Source of the DNA: Candidatus Latescibacterota bacterium | GTDB lineage: Bacteria; Latescibacterota; UBA2968; UBA8231 | Length of the DNA stretch: 64,000 nt | Direction of reading: 5' to 3' | Assembly: GCA_022820485.1 (NCBI GenBank) | Contig: JAJEFJ010000011.1 | Location: 1-64,000, forward strand | Shown: one piece after another, positions 34,148 through 41,618 of the stretch | Layout of the letters: each line of letters begins with the position of its first letter | Position numbering within the stretch: position 1 is the first letter of the stretch | Program-made: the position numbers and the translations under genes | The notes under the pieces: generated by a model | The model's database searches: none | What the model was told of the DNA's origin: nothing | The model's input: only the letters and a program-made list of their open reading frames with translations

Positions 34148-34234
34148 GTAGGGGCGTCCCTTGTGGACGCCCAAGCGACCCAGCGCATTCAGTTAGCGGA
34201 ATCCTACGAGGGCAACCACAAGGGTTGCCCCTAC
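34148..34234. repeat. Paired palindromic (REPIN-like) element, copy 2
   Basis: It has the same borders (GTAGGGGC ... GCCCCTAC) and two-hairpin layout as 25298-25383, with a different central spacer. The right hairpin is GGGCAACCACAAGGGTTGCCC. It lies between phnA and the FAD oxidoreductase gene. Confidence 0.87.
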
Positions 34235-34259
34235 AATACGTAACGTCAGTTACAAGGTG

Positions 34260-34280
34260 ATCCGCAGATGGACGCAGATA
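34260..34280 (+). repeat. Dispersed repeat, copy 5
   Basis: ATCCGCAGATGGACGCAGATA lies 25 bp after the palindromic element and just downstream of the phnA stop codon. Two unrelated repeat families have landed in the same 210-bp gap. Confidence 0.85.
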
Positions 34281-34297
34281 GGCGCGAAGGGGATGCA

Positions 34298-35515
34298 TCA
34301 GGCTAGGACTCCATTGCAGAGAAAGTCGAAAAGGTCCCAGTTGCGCGCTTGGCCCGAGGCCAATCGCTCGGCGTATTGGTCGGTTAGCGGCCTATTGCAG
34401 ATCATGGGTACCACGCCTTCGTGCAGACCGCCGTGCGAGCGCAGGCCCTCGGCGACGTCGGCGAGTTCGTGCCAGTCGGGAGTGCGGCCGAGGACGGTAT
34501 CTTGGTCGGCGAGGACGACTAGTTCGCCGATGCGGTCGGGGGGGAGTTGGTAGGTGGCGGCCGCTTGCTCGCGGCTGAGCACCTGTTCGACGCCGGGGAT
34601 GGCGCGGAGGATTGCAGTGGCTCGTGCGGTGTGCGCGTCGTCAATATAGACGGTGGCGTAGGAGCCCAGCGCGCCGTGGTGGACGACATAGGGGTCGGTG
34701 ATAGGTAGGATGACCCGGGCTTCGGCGATGCCGGCGGCGACGAGTTGGGTCTCGATAAACTGCACCTTGGGGGCACCGTCGGCGTTGGTTTTGGCGTTCA
34801 TGCCGTGGTCGGCGGTAATGCCCAAGATAATGTCTTGGGAGTCGAGTGCGCCGATAAAGCGGTCGAGGCGGGAGTAAAAGGCGTTGGCTTCCGGCTCACC
34901 GGGTGCCCACTTGTGCTGGACGAAATCGGTGGTTGAAAGGTAGAGCAGGTCGAGGTCGTAGCGCTCGAGTAGACGCGCGCCGGCCTCGATGCAGTACACG
35001 CTGGCTTCGGGATCGTAGATGCCGGGATTTTCTCGGCCAACTAGGTCGAGGATGTCGGCGATGCCGTGGGTGGCTAGTTCGGCTTCGTGCGCTTTTTCGA
35101 CGGAGAAATTGATGCCGTGCCAGCCGTGGGCCAAGAGCAGGCGCAGCTTGTCTTTGGTGGTGATGGCGGCGACTTGTTGGTCGGCTTGATGGAAGGCGGC
35201 GAGGATCGTCGGAGCGCGCAGGAAGCAGGGGTCGTTCATCATCACTTCCTCAGCGGCATCTAGGTCGTAGTAGAAATTGCCGGGAATGCCGTTTACGGCC
35301 GGCGATGCACCCGTGATGATGGCGACGTTGTTGGGATTGGTGAAAGAGGGAATGACGGTGTTTACTTGGCCGTGGACGCCGCGCTCGATGATCGAACGGA
35401 GATTGGGCATCTGATCGGCAGCTTCGTCGAGATAGGCTTGGGCGCAGCCGTCGAGGCAGATGCCGACGATGGCTTTTTCGCGCGGGCAATAGCCCCGGTC
35501 ATTGACTTGAATCAT
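34298..35515 (-). CDS. phnA: Phosphonoacetate hydrolase
   Basis: This 405-residue alkaline-phosphatase-superfamily enzyme cleaves phosphonoacetate to acetate and phosphate. Family landmarks are IVGICLDGCAQAYLDEA, the nucleophile threonine in IPSFTNPNN, the long match GNFYYDLDAAEEVMMNDP, TTDFVQHKW, ITADHGMN and HGGLHEG (zinc ligands). The start at MIQVNDRGYCP overlaps the stop of the upstream alcohol dehydrogenase gene as ATGA. With the dehydrogenase and the FAD enzyme it forms a phosphonate (probably 2-aminoethylphosphonate via phosphonoacetaldehyde) breakdown cluster. No PhnW or PhnY is in the window. Confidence 0.92.
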   Translation of the reverse strand: MIQVNDRGYCPREKAIVGICLDGCAQAYLDEAADQMPNLRSIIERGVHGQVNTVIPSFTNPNNVAIITGASPAVNGIPGNFYYDLDAAEEVMMNDPCFLRAPTILAAFHQADQQVAAITTKDKLRLLLAHGWHGINFSVEKAHEAELATHGIADILDLVGRENPGIYDPEASVYCIEAGARLLERYDLDLLYLSTTDFVQHKWAPGEPEANAFYSRLDRFIGALDSQDIILGITADHGMNAKTNADGAPKVQFIETQLVAAGIAEARVILPITDPYVVHHGALGSYATVYIDDAHTARATAILRAIPGVEQVLSREQAAATYQLPPDRIGELVVLADQDTVLGRTPDWHELADVAEGLRSHGGLHEGVVPMICNRPLTDQYAERLASGQARNWDLFDFLCNGVLA

Positions 35516-36537
35516 GCGTTGGGAGCAACGGCGACGCGGATGTGCTGGCGGGTTTCGGCCAAGGCGATGGCTTGCGCTAGCTCGGCGAGGGCAAAGGGAG
35601 CGCTGACTAGCGACGAGTACGGGTAGCGGTCGGTGGTGCGGGAGAGGAAGGCGAGCGCCTCGTCGAGATGGTGCGGGCTGTAGTTGTGGACGCCGCGAAT
35701 CGTCAGGCACTTGCGGATGACCTGCTCGCCGGTCAGCTCTAGCCGGGTGTTGGGGTGGACCATGCCGACGAAGACGTAGCTGCCGCCCGGGCGCAGGGCA
35801 GCGATCCCCGAAGGAATCAAGGCCGCGTTGCCGGCGACTTCAAAAACAGCGTCGAGTCCTTCTGGTGGCGGATCGGTCACGGGTATAGCGCCGAATGCGC
35901 TGGACAGCGCTAGGCGGTCGGCGTCAATGTCGGTGCAGTAGATTTGCTCGAGGCCGCGCTCGGCGAGTAGGGCGCATGTATAGAGGCCGAGCAGACCAGC
36001 GCCCTGGACCAGAGCCCTGTGGCAGGGGGTGGGTAGCACTGCGATGGCATTGACCGCAGTGGCCAAGGCGCAGTTGGCCGGGGCGACTGCGGAGTCGGGC
36101 AGTTGGTCTGCTACTTTGGCGATGTGAGTGCCGGGTCTAATGAGCAGATGCGTGGCGTAGCAGCCGTTGAGTCCGCTGCCGTCGGTGAGCGTGGCGTGGC
36201 CGTACTTAAAGAGCGCGGCGCATTTTTCCGGCAGGCGATGTTTGGTGCAGGGCAGACAGGTGCCGCAACTGTCGGCGATGGTCCAGCTTACGCGGTCGCC
36301 TAGGGCCGAGGTAGGACGCTGCGAGGCGACGACGCGGCCGACGGCCTCGTGGCCGAGGATCAGGGGCGTAGGCTCCGTGCGCAGGCCGGACAGCGTGTGG
36401 AGGTCGGAGCCGCAGATCGTGGCTAGATCGATCTCGACGAGCACTTCACCGGGCGCGAGGGCGTCGGGCAGGGGCAGGTTTTCGCAGCGGAGCGGATGGC
36501 CTAGGCCGTCGAATATCTGTGCGGAGGCCGTGGGCAT
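35512..36537 (-). CDS. Zinc alcohol dehydrogenase, phosphonate-catabolism associated (TIGR03366-like)
   Basis: This 341-residue medium-chain dehydrogenase has the catalytic zinc site ATICGSDLHTLSG and GHEAVGRV, a structural zinc cluster SCGTCLPCTKHRLPEKC and the NAD motif VQGAGLLGLYTCALLAE. The N-terminal and zinc pattern matches the subfamily found beside phosphonate genes. It overlaps the next gene, phnA, by 4 bp. It may oxidise or reduce an aldehyde or alcohol intermediate, but the exact step is unproven. Confidence 0.85.
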   Translation of the reverse strand: MPTASAQIFDGLGHPLRCENLPLPDALAPGEVLVEIDLATICGSDLHTLSGLRTEPTPLILGHEAVGRVVASQRPTSALGDRVSWTIADSCGTCLPCTKHRLPEKCAALFKYGHATLTDGSGLNGCYATHLLIRPGTHIAKVADQLPDSAVAPANCALATAVNAIAVLPTPCHRALVQGAGLLGLYTCALLAERGLEQIYCTDIDADRLALSSAFGAIPVTDPPPEGLDAVFEVAGNAALIPSGIAALRPGGSYVFVGMVHPNTRLELTGEQVIRKCLTIRGVHNYSPHHLDEALAFLSRTTDRYPYSSLVSAPFALAELAQAIALAETRQHIRVAVAPNA

Positions 36538-36540
36538 TGG

Positions 36541-37275
36541 CTAGCCCTGCGGCTTGCGCCAGTAGCCCTCTAACAGGTCTTGCGGCATCCAGCCCAGCAG
36601 GCGTCGGGCCTTGGCGTTGCTGTAGCGGCCGTGGGGCGTGTCCGTGGTGATGTGGAAGATCTCGCAGCGCGAGGGCAGGGACGCCAAATCTATCTCTAGG
36701 CACTTTTGCAGGGCGCGGGCGGCGTCGGGAAAAGTGACGGAAAAGGGATTGGTGCCGCTGCCGAGTTGCTCGGCGGACGGTTCGGCGTCGCGAAAGCTCA
36801 AAAAGAGGGTGGTGAGTACGTGGATGGGATGGTTGGCGGAGAAGACGCGGCAAATCTCTTGGCCGAGCGATTTGCTGTGCGCGTAGAGGCCGACGCCCGA
36901 ATGCAGAGGGACTTCCTCGTTGATGTCGAAATCGTAGTGCTCGTACGAGGGGCCGGCTTGGGTGAAGTGGGGCCCGGTGTTGACGAAGCGGGTGTGGCCG
37001 TTCTCGACCGCGGCGCGGATGCCGTTGTACGTGCCGGTGGTACTGACGTCAAAGGCGATCTTGCGGTCGTGGCGCAGTACTGAGCAGTTGATGGTTACAT
37101 CGGTGCCTTCGGTGGCGCGGCGCACTTGATCGAGGTCGGAGACATCGACCTGCATGGTCTCGTGCGGGCTGTCGATGGGTACGATGTCGGTGACGCGCAA
37201 CTCGTAGGTGTCTTGGAGCTGTTTGACCACGTGCGGGCCGAGAAAGCCGTTGCCGCCGAGGAGCAAAACTTTCAT
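36541..37275 (-). CDS. NAD-dependent epimerase/dehydratase-like SDR
   Basis: The 244 residues begin MKVLLLGGNGFLGPHVV (Rossmann GxxGxxG). The catalytic pair appears as YAHSKSLGQE (YxxxK). It is shorter than most epimerases and lacks an extended C-terminal domain. It overlaps the preceding reverse-strand SDR by 4 bp and precedes the phosphonate dehydrogenase by 3 bp, so it belongs to the same operon. The substrate is unknown. Confidence 0.8.
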   Translation of the reverse strand: MKVLLLGGNGFLGPHVVKQLQDTYELRVTDIVPIDSPHETMQVDVSDLDQVRRATEGTDVTINCSVLRHDRKIAFDVSTTGTYNGIRAAVENGHTRFVNTGPHFTQAGPSYEHYDFDINEEVPLHSGVGLYAHSKSLGQEICRVFSANHPIHVLTTLFLSFRDAEPSAEQLGSGTNPFSVTFPDAARALQKCLEIDLASLPSRCEIFHITTDTPHGRYSNAKARRLLGWMPQDLLEGYWRKPQG

Positions 37276-37961
37276 GGGTTGGCCTCAAAGTTGTATTGGG
37301 GATCGAACGTTAGGTGGCTCTTGGCGTGCTCGACGGAGAAGCGGGCGCGCGTTGCCACAGACTGGATGTGGATGGCGCTGTACTGGCCGGAAGGCCCCTT
37401 TTGCACAAGCTGGGCCACGGCTTGGACGGCGTCGCGCTCGTCGAGCCACATGGAATCGTAGGGCTGGTCAGCGACCTCTTCGGCGCGGACGAGGTGGCCA
37501 AGGCGGGCAATGGTGATGTGGAGTTCGTGGCTGTGGGCAAATTCGCGGGCAGTAAACTCGGCTAGGTGAGCGCCGAGAACGGCCGGTGCGCAGGAGGGCA
37601 GCGGCTTCCAAGTCTCGTCAACGGTGAGGTCTTCTTCGTACGGGGCGAAAAGGTCGAGCGTGCTCACGAGGATGATGTGTTCGACCTGCGCGGCGGCCGC
37701 GGCCAAGAGCAGGTTGTACGTGCCGCGCGTATTGCGGTCCAGCCAAGTGTTTTCGCCGTCGCCGTCGCGCGGCGCGTAGGCGAGGTGGACGATGATGTCG
37801 ATGTCTTTGACGAGTTCGTCGGTCTCTGAGTCGTGCCCCAGATCGCACTGAATCCCGAACCCAGGCTCGGGGTCGGTCAAGCGCAGTTGGTGTGCGTCGC
37901 CGAGGCCAGCGGCTAGGGCTTGGCCGAGCGAGGTAGCGGCGTTGGTAATGAGTACGTGCAT
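37272..37961 (-). CDS. NAD-dependent epimerase-like SDR, divergent
   Basis: The 229 residues start MHVLITNAATSLGQALA, a degenerate Rossmann loop (glycines partly replaced), then IIVHLAYAPRDGD and VSTLDLFAPYEED. The usual catalytic YxxxK is not evident: the expected position reads VLGAHLAEFTA. It may be inactive or structural and could pair with the overlapping SDR. It starts 4 bp before guaB ends. Confidence 0.75.
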   Translation of the reverse strand: MHVLITNAATSLGQALAAGLGDAHQLRLTDPEPGFGIQCDLGHDSETDELVKDIDIIVHLAYAPRDGDGENTWLDRNTRGTYNLLLAAAAAQVEHIILVSTLDLFAPYEEDLTVDETWKPLPSCAPAVLGAHLAEFTAREFAHSHELHITIARLGHLVRAEEVADQPYDSMWLDERDAVQAVAQLVQKGPSGQYSAIHIQSVATRARFSVEHAKSHLTFDPQYNFEANP

Positions 37962-37965
37962 AGCC

Positions 37966-39447
37966 TTAGAGGACCTGTTGGTCGGTCGGGGTGGGAACGA
38001 TGTCGTGGATCTGGCTGTCCATCAGCGCGGTGGGCGACTGCATTTCGAGCACGGCCTTTTCGTGCAGCTCGTCGATGGTGCGGCAACCGGCTGTGGCGAG
38101 GGTGGCGCGCAGCATCTGGATGCGGATCGGCAATTTGTCGTGCATTGAGCCGATGTGGGGCACGTAGCCGGAGATGCCCTCCTCGAAGAAGTTCTCTTGC
38201 GTCTGCGCGTAGCGCCGCATGTTGTGGGCGCGCAGCGAACCTTCCATCCAGTACTCTTTGACGATGTCGCCGGCCGCGGTGCGCACGAGGTTGCCTTGGC
38301 TTTCGGTGTAGCCGGCGAAGAAGCTCCCCATCATCACGGCGTTGGCACCCAAGGCCATGGCCACGGCGATCTCGGCCGGGCCTGAAATGCCGCCGTCGGC
38401 GATGATGGGTAAGTAGGCGTTGCTATCCTGCTGCCACTGGTTGCGCGCCGCGTTGATTTCCATCAAGGCCGTGCCTTGGCCGCGGCCGGTGGCTTTGACT
38501 TCCTGCGTAATGCAGCCCGAGCCGATCCCCATGCCGACTTTGATGGCGTCGGCACCGGCCTCGGCCAAGAAGCGAAATCCCGCGGCCGTGACGACGTTGC
38601 CGCCGATGACCGGGGCGTCGGTGCGCTCTTTGAGGAATTGGATCATTTGCCGCTGGTACTCGGTGTGGCCGTCGGAGGCGTCGATGACCAGCACATCTAC
38701 TTCTTGCGCGATGAGGGCTTCGGCCCGCTCGCGGTCTTCCGGGTGGGTGGAGACGGCCGCGCCGACGAGCAGGCGCTTCTTTTCGTCGATGGATTCGTTG
38801 GGGTGCCGCAGGTGCTTGTCGAGGTCCTTTTTGAAGACCACTGCTTGTAGCACGCCCCCTTTGGATAGAATGGGCAGGAAGCCGCGGCCGTAGCGGATCA
38901 TCAGCTCGTTGGCGGCTTTGAGGTCGCTTATTTCGCGGCCGGCCTGCACGTCGGTTTTCATGCGAGAGGCGACTTGGCAGTCGAGGTCGCGGCGCTCGTC
39001 GAAGTCCTTGTCAGTGAGGATGCCGAGGAGCTGGTCGTGGAACTGGCCGCTGGTGGTGACCGGAAAGGTCGTATAGCCGGTGCGGTGGATGATTTCGACG
39101 ACCTCGGCGATGGGCTGCTCGGGGGCCAAGGTGAGAATATCGGTCTGAAAGCCGGCCTTGAAGCGCTTGACTTGGCCGACCTTGGCGCACTGTTCGTCAA
39201 TGGGCTGGCTGACGGGCAGGATGCCGATGCCGCCAAGCTGGGCCAAAGCAATGGCCATCTCGCCGCCGGTCACGGCCTGCATGGCGGCGCTGAGAAAGGG
39301 CACGTGCAGGTAGAGAAAGTCGTCTCCCTTGCGGCAGAGCCGGGTTTTGAGCGATGTGTTGGGCGCGTTGCCGTCGGTTGGCGTGTACCCAGGCAGAAGG
39401 CGAAATTCTTTGAGGCTGTGCGAAGAGGTGCTCAGGACTTGGGCCAT
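37966..39447 (-). CDS. guaB: IMP dehydrogenase
   Basis: The 493-residue enzyme, started at MAQVLSTSS after GAGAGGA, oxidises IMP to XMP in guanine nucleotide synthesis. It has two CBS segments (residues ~100-225), the barrel motif VIDASDGHTEYQ, the catalytic loop GMGIGSGCITQEV with the nucleophilic cysteine, IIADGGISG and the flap EGISGYVPHIG. The loop reads GSGCIT where most have GSICTT. It is first in a run of reverse-strand genes leading into the SDR/phosphonate cluster, which may be coincidental. Confidence 0.9.
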   Translation of the reverse strand: MAQVLSTSSHSLKEFRLLPGYTPTDGNAPNTSLKTRLCRKGDDFLYLHVPFLSAAMQAVTGGEMAIALAQLGGIGILPVSQPIDEQCAKVGQVKRFKAGFQTDILTLAPEQPIAEVVEIIHRTGYTTFPVTTSGQFHDQLLGILTDKDFDERRDLDCQVASRMKTDVQAGREISDLKAANELMIRYGRGFLPILSKGGVLQAVVFKKDLDKHLRHPNESIDEKKRLLVGAAVSTHPEDRERAEALIAQEVDVLVIDASDGHTEYQRQMIQFLKERTDAPVIGGNVVTAAGFRFLAEAGADAIKVGMGIGSGCITQEVKATGRGQGTALMEINAARNQWQQDSNAYLPIIADGGISGPAEIAVAMALGANAVMMGSFFAGYTESQGNLVRTAAGDIVKEYWMEGSLRAHNMRRYAQTQENFFEEGISGYVPHIGSMHDKLPIRIQMLRATLATAGCRTIDELHEKAVLEMQSPTALMDSQIHDIVPTPTDQQVL

Positions 39448-39585
39448 AAAAGTCCTCTCAGCGTTGGCGGGGGAAAGGAGGAAGGATTTAGCCTTAAAGT
39501 ATAAAAATAGCATTGGTTTTATTCAACCCACTTTATTTTCTTTAATTAGATAGCAATCACATCCATAAGCTAAAGGAGCTTTGTT

Positions 39586-39837
39586 ATGTTCTACGAAAAA
39601 ATCTATCCGAGGAATAACCATTCGACCGACGGCATGACGTGCCTGTTGGCCGGTTTTGTGGCTGGCGTCGCGGTCGGCGCAGCCGTGGGGGTGTTACTGG
39701 CCCCGAACAAGGGCGAGGACACCCGGCGCTTGATCAAGGACCAAGCCGAAGAAACGCGCGACCAAGTGGTGAAGGCTGTGAACGGGGTGACGGCGCGGTT
39801 CGAAAAGAAGGCCCCACAGGAAGAAGAGGCGGCCTAA
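39586..39837 (+). CDS. YtxH-domain small membrane protein
   Basis: The 83 residues have one hydrophobic segment (LLAGFVAGVAVGAAVGVLLAP) followed directly by NKGEDTRRLIKDQAEETRDQVVKAV, the YtxH/DUF948-like hallmark APxxGxETR. These are general-stress-associated envelope proteins of unknown mechanism. It has a good AAAGGAG site. Its stop codon overlaps the stop of the convergent ABC gene. Confidence 0.83.
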   Translation: MFYEKIYPRNNHSTDGMTCLLAGFVAGVAVGAAVGVLLAPNKGEDTRRLIKDQAEETRDQVVKAVNGVTARFEKKAPQEEEAA

Positions 39838-41618
39838 GAGCGGCCGTAGTTGAGGCGGTAGAGGCGTGCGTAGATGCCGTCTTGGAGCAGCAGATCTTCA
39901 TGGCGGCCTCGCTCGCGCACCTCGCCGCGGTGCATCACCAAGATCTGGTCGGCACTGCGGATGGTGGAGAGGCGGTGGGCGATGACGATGGAAGTGCGCT
40001 CGCTCATCAGCTTGGCGATGGCGTCTTGGATGAGCTGTTCGGTCTCGGTGTCGATGCTGGAAGTGGCCTCGTCGAGGACGAGGATTGCCGGGTCGAAGGC
40101 GAGGGCGCGGGCAAAGGCCAATAGCTGGCGCTGGCCGGCCGACAGGGTCGAGCCGCCTTCGGCTACGGGGTGGGCAAAGCCTTGGGGGAGGCGTTCGATG
40201 AAGGGCGCGGCGTTGACGTAGCGGGCCGCGCGCTCGACTTGGGCGTCGTCGATGGCGTCGTCGCCGAGGCGGATGTTGCCGCTGATATTCCCAGAAAATA
40301 AGAAGACCTCCTGCTGGACGATGCTGATGCGGCGGCGCAATTCGGCCGCGTGCCACTGGCGCACGTCGCGGCCATCGACGAGGATTTCCCCGCGCTGGAT
40401 GTCGTAGAAGCGGCAGAGGAGGCTGACGATGGTGGTCTTGCCCGAGCCGGTGGCCCCGACCAGCGCCAAGCTCTGCCCGGCCCGTAGTTCAAACGAGACA
40501 TCCTTGAGGATCCAGTCTTCGGCTGCTGGATCGTATTTAAAGAACACGTTGCGGAATTCAATCTGTCCGCCGCGGCTGGTCACGGGCAGATTGCGCTGCG
40601 GTCCGCCGGTGAGTTCGCTGGGGACGGCCAACATCTCGAAGATGCGCTCGGATGCAGCCATGGCGCTCTGCAGCAGGGCATAGCGGTCGGAGATGTCCAT
40701 GATCGGGCGAAAGAAGCGGCGGATGTATTGGAGAAAGGCCACCAACACCCCTAACTCGATGCGGCCGTCGATCACGTCCGAGGCCCCGTACCACAGCACC
40801 AGCACCATGCCGACCGTGCCGAGTAATTCGGTGAAGGGGAAGAAGATGGCATAGAAGTGGATTTCGCGGTCTTCGGCGCGGCGATAGGGCAGGTGCTCGG
40901 CGTCGAAGTCGCGCAAATTGCGCTGCTGGCGGTTGAAAAGTTGCACCACCTCCATGCCGGTAATGTTTTCCTGCAAATAGGCATTGAGCCGCGCCAAGCG
41001 CGTGCGCAACTCGCGATAGGCGCGTATGGCGAGGCCCTGGAGGTAGAAGGTCGAGACGCCGATGACCGGGACCACTGTGCAGCAGATCAGGGCCAGCTCA
41101 AAGTCGATATAGGCCATGAAGCCGACGATGGCCAGCAAAGTGAAAAAATCCATGAAAACCGAGACGACGCCCTCGCTGAAAAACTCGTTGAGGGCGTCGA
41201 TGTCGTTGGTGGCGCGGGTCATAATCCGGCCCAGCGGCGTGCGGTCGAAGTAGCGCAGCGGCAGCTTTTGCAGGTGGGCAAATAGGTCGCGGCGCATGTC
41301 GTACATGACGCGCTGACCGATCATGCCGGTGACCAAGGTCTGGGCGTATTGAGCGCCGTACTGCACGGCGACGCTGCCAAAAAAGGCCGCGATCATCCAC
41401 CGCAGCCCCGCCCAGTCGCCAACGGCGATGTGGTCGTCAACCGCGACCTGCGTGATATAGGGCCCGACTTGGCCGAAGCCGGCGGCGAGGACAATGGTGC
41501 CAAAGGCGAGGATCACATGCCCTCGGTGGGGCTTGAGATACCCCAACAGTTGCAGCGTCAGCCCCAAATTGAAGGCGCGTTGCTGGATTTCTTCTTCTTG
41601 GTTGAGTTCGGTGCTCAC
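39834..41618 (-). CDS. Heterodimeric ABC exporter subunit with canonical catalytic site
   Basis: The 594 residues have six predicted helices then an ATPase: Walker A GATGSGKTTI, Walker B ILVLDEATSSID with the catalytic Glu, H-loop IAHRLSTI. The signature reads LSAGQRQ rather than LSGGQ. In exporters such as TM287/288 the degenerate site combines a weak signature from one subunit with a non-catalytic Walker B from the other, exactly the pattern seen with the partner gene at 41615. The genes overlap by ATGA. It is probably a multidrug or lipid exporter. Confidence 0.92.
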   Translation of the reverse strand: MSTELNQEEEIQQRAFNLGLTLQLLGYLKPHRGHVILAFGTIVLAAGFGQVGPYITQVAVDDHIAVGDWAGLRWMIAAFFGSVAVQYGAQYAQTLVTGMIGQRVMYDMRRDLFAHLQKLPLRYFDRTPLGRIMTRATNDIDALNEFFSEGVVSVFMDFFTLLAIVGFMAYIDFELALICCTVVPVIGVSTFYLQGLAIRAYRELRTRLARLNAYLQENITGMEVVQLFNRQQRNLRDFDAEHLPYRRAEDREIHFYAIFFPFTELLGTVGMVLVLWYGASDVIDGRIELGVLVAFLQYIRRFFRPIMDISDRYALLQSAMAASERIFEMLAVPSELTGGPQRNLPVTSRGGQIEFRNVFFKYDPAAEDWILKDVSFELRAGQSLALVGATGSGKTTIVSLLCRFYDIQRGEILVDGRDVRQWHAAELRRRISIVQQEVFLFSGNISGNIRLGDDAIDDAQVERAARYVNAAPFIERLPQGFAHPVAEGGSTLSAGQRQLLAFARALAFDPAILVLDEATSSIDTETEQLIQDAIAKLMSERTSIVIAHRLSTIRSADQILVMHRGEVRERGRHEDLLLQDGIYARLYRLNYGRS

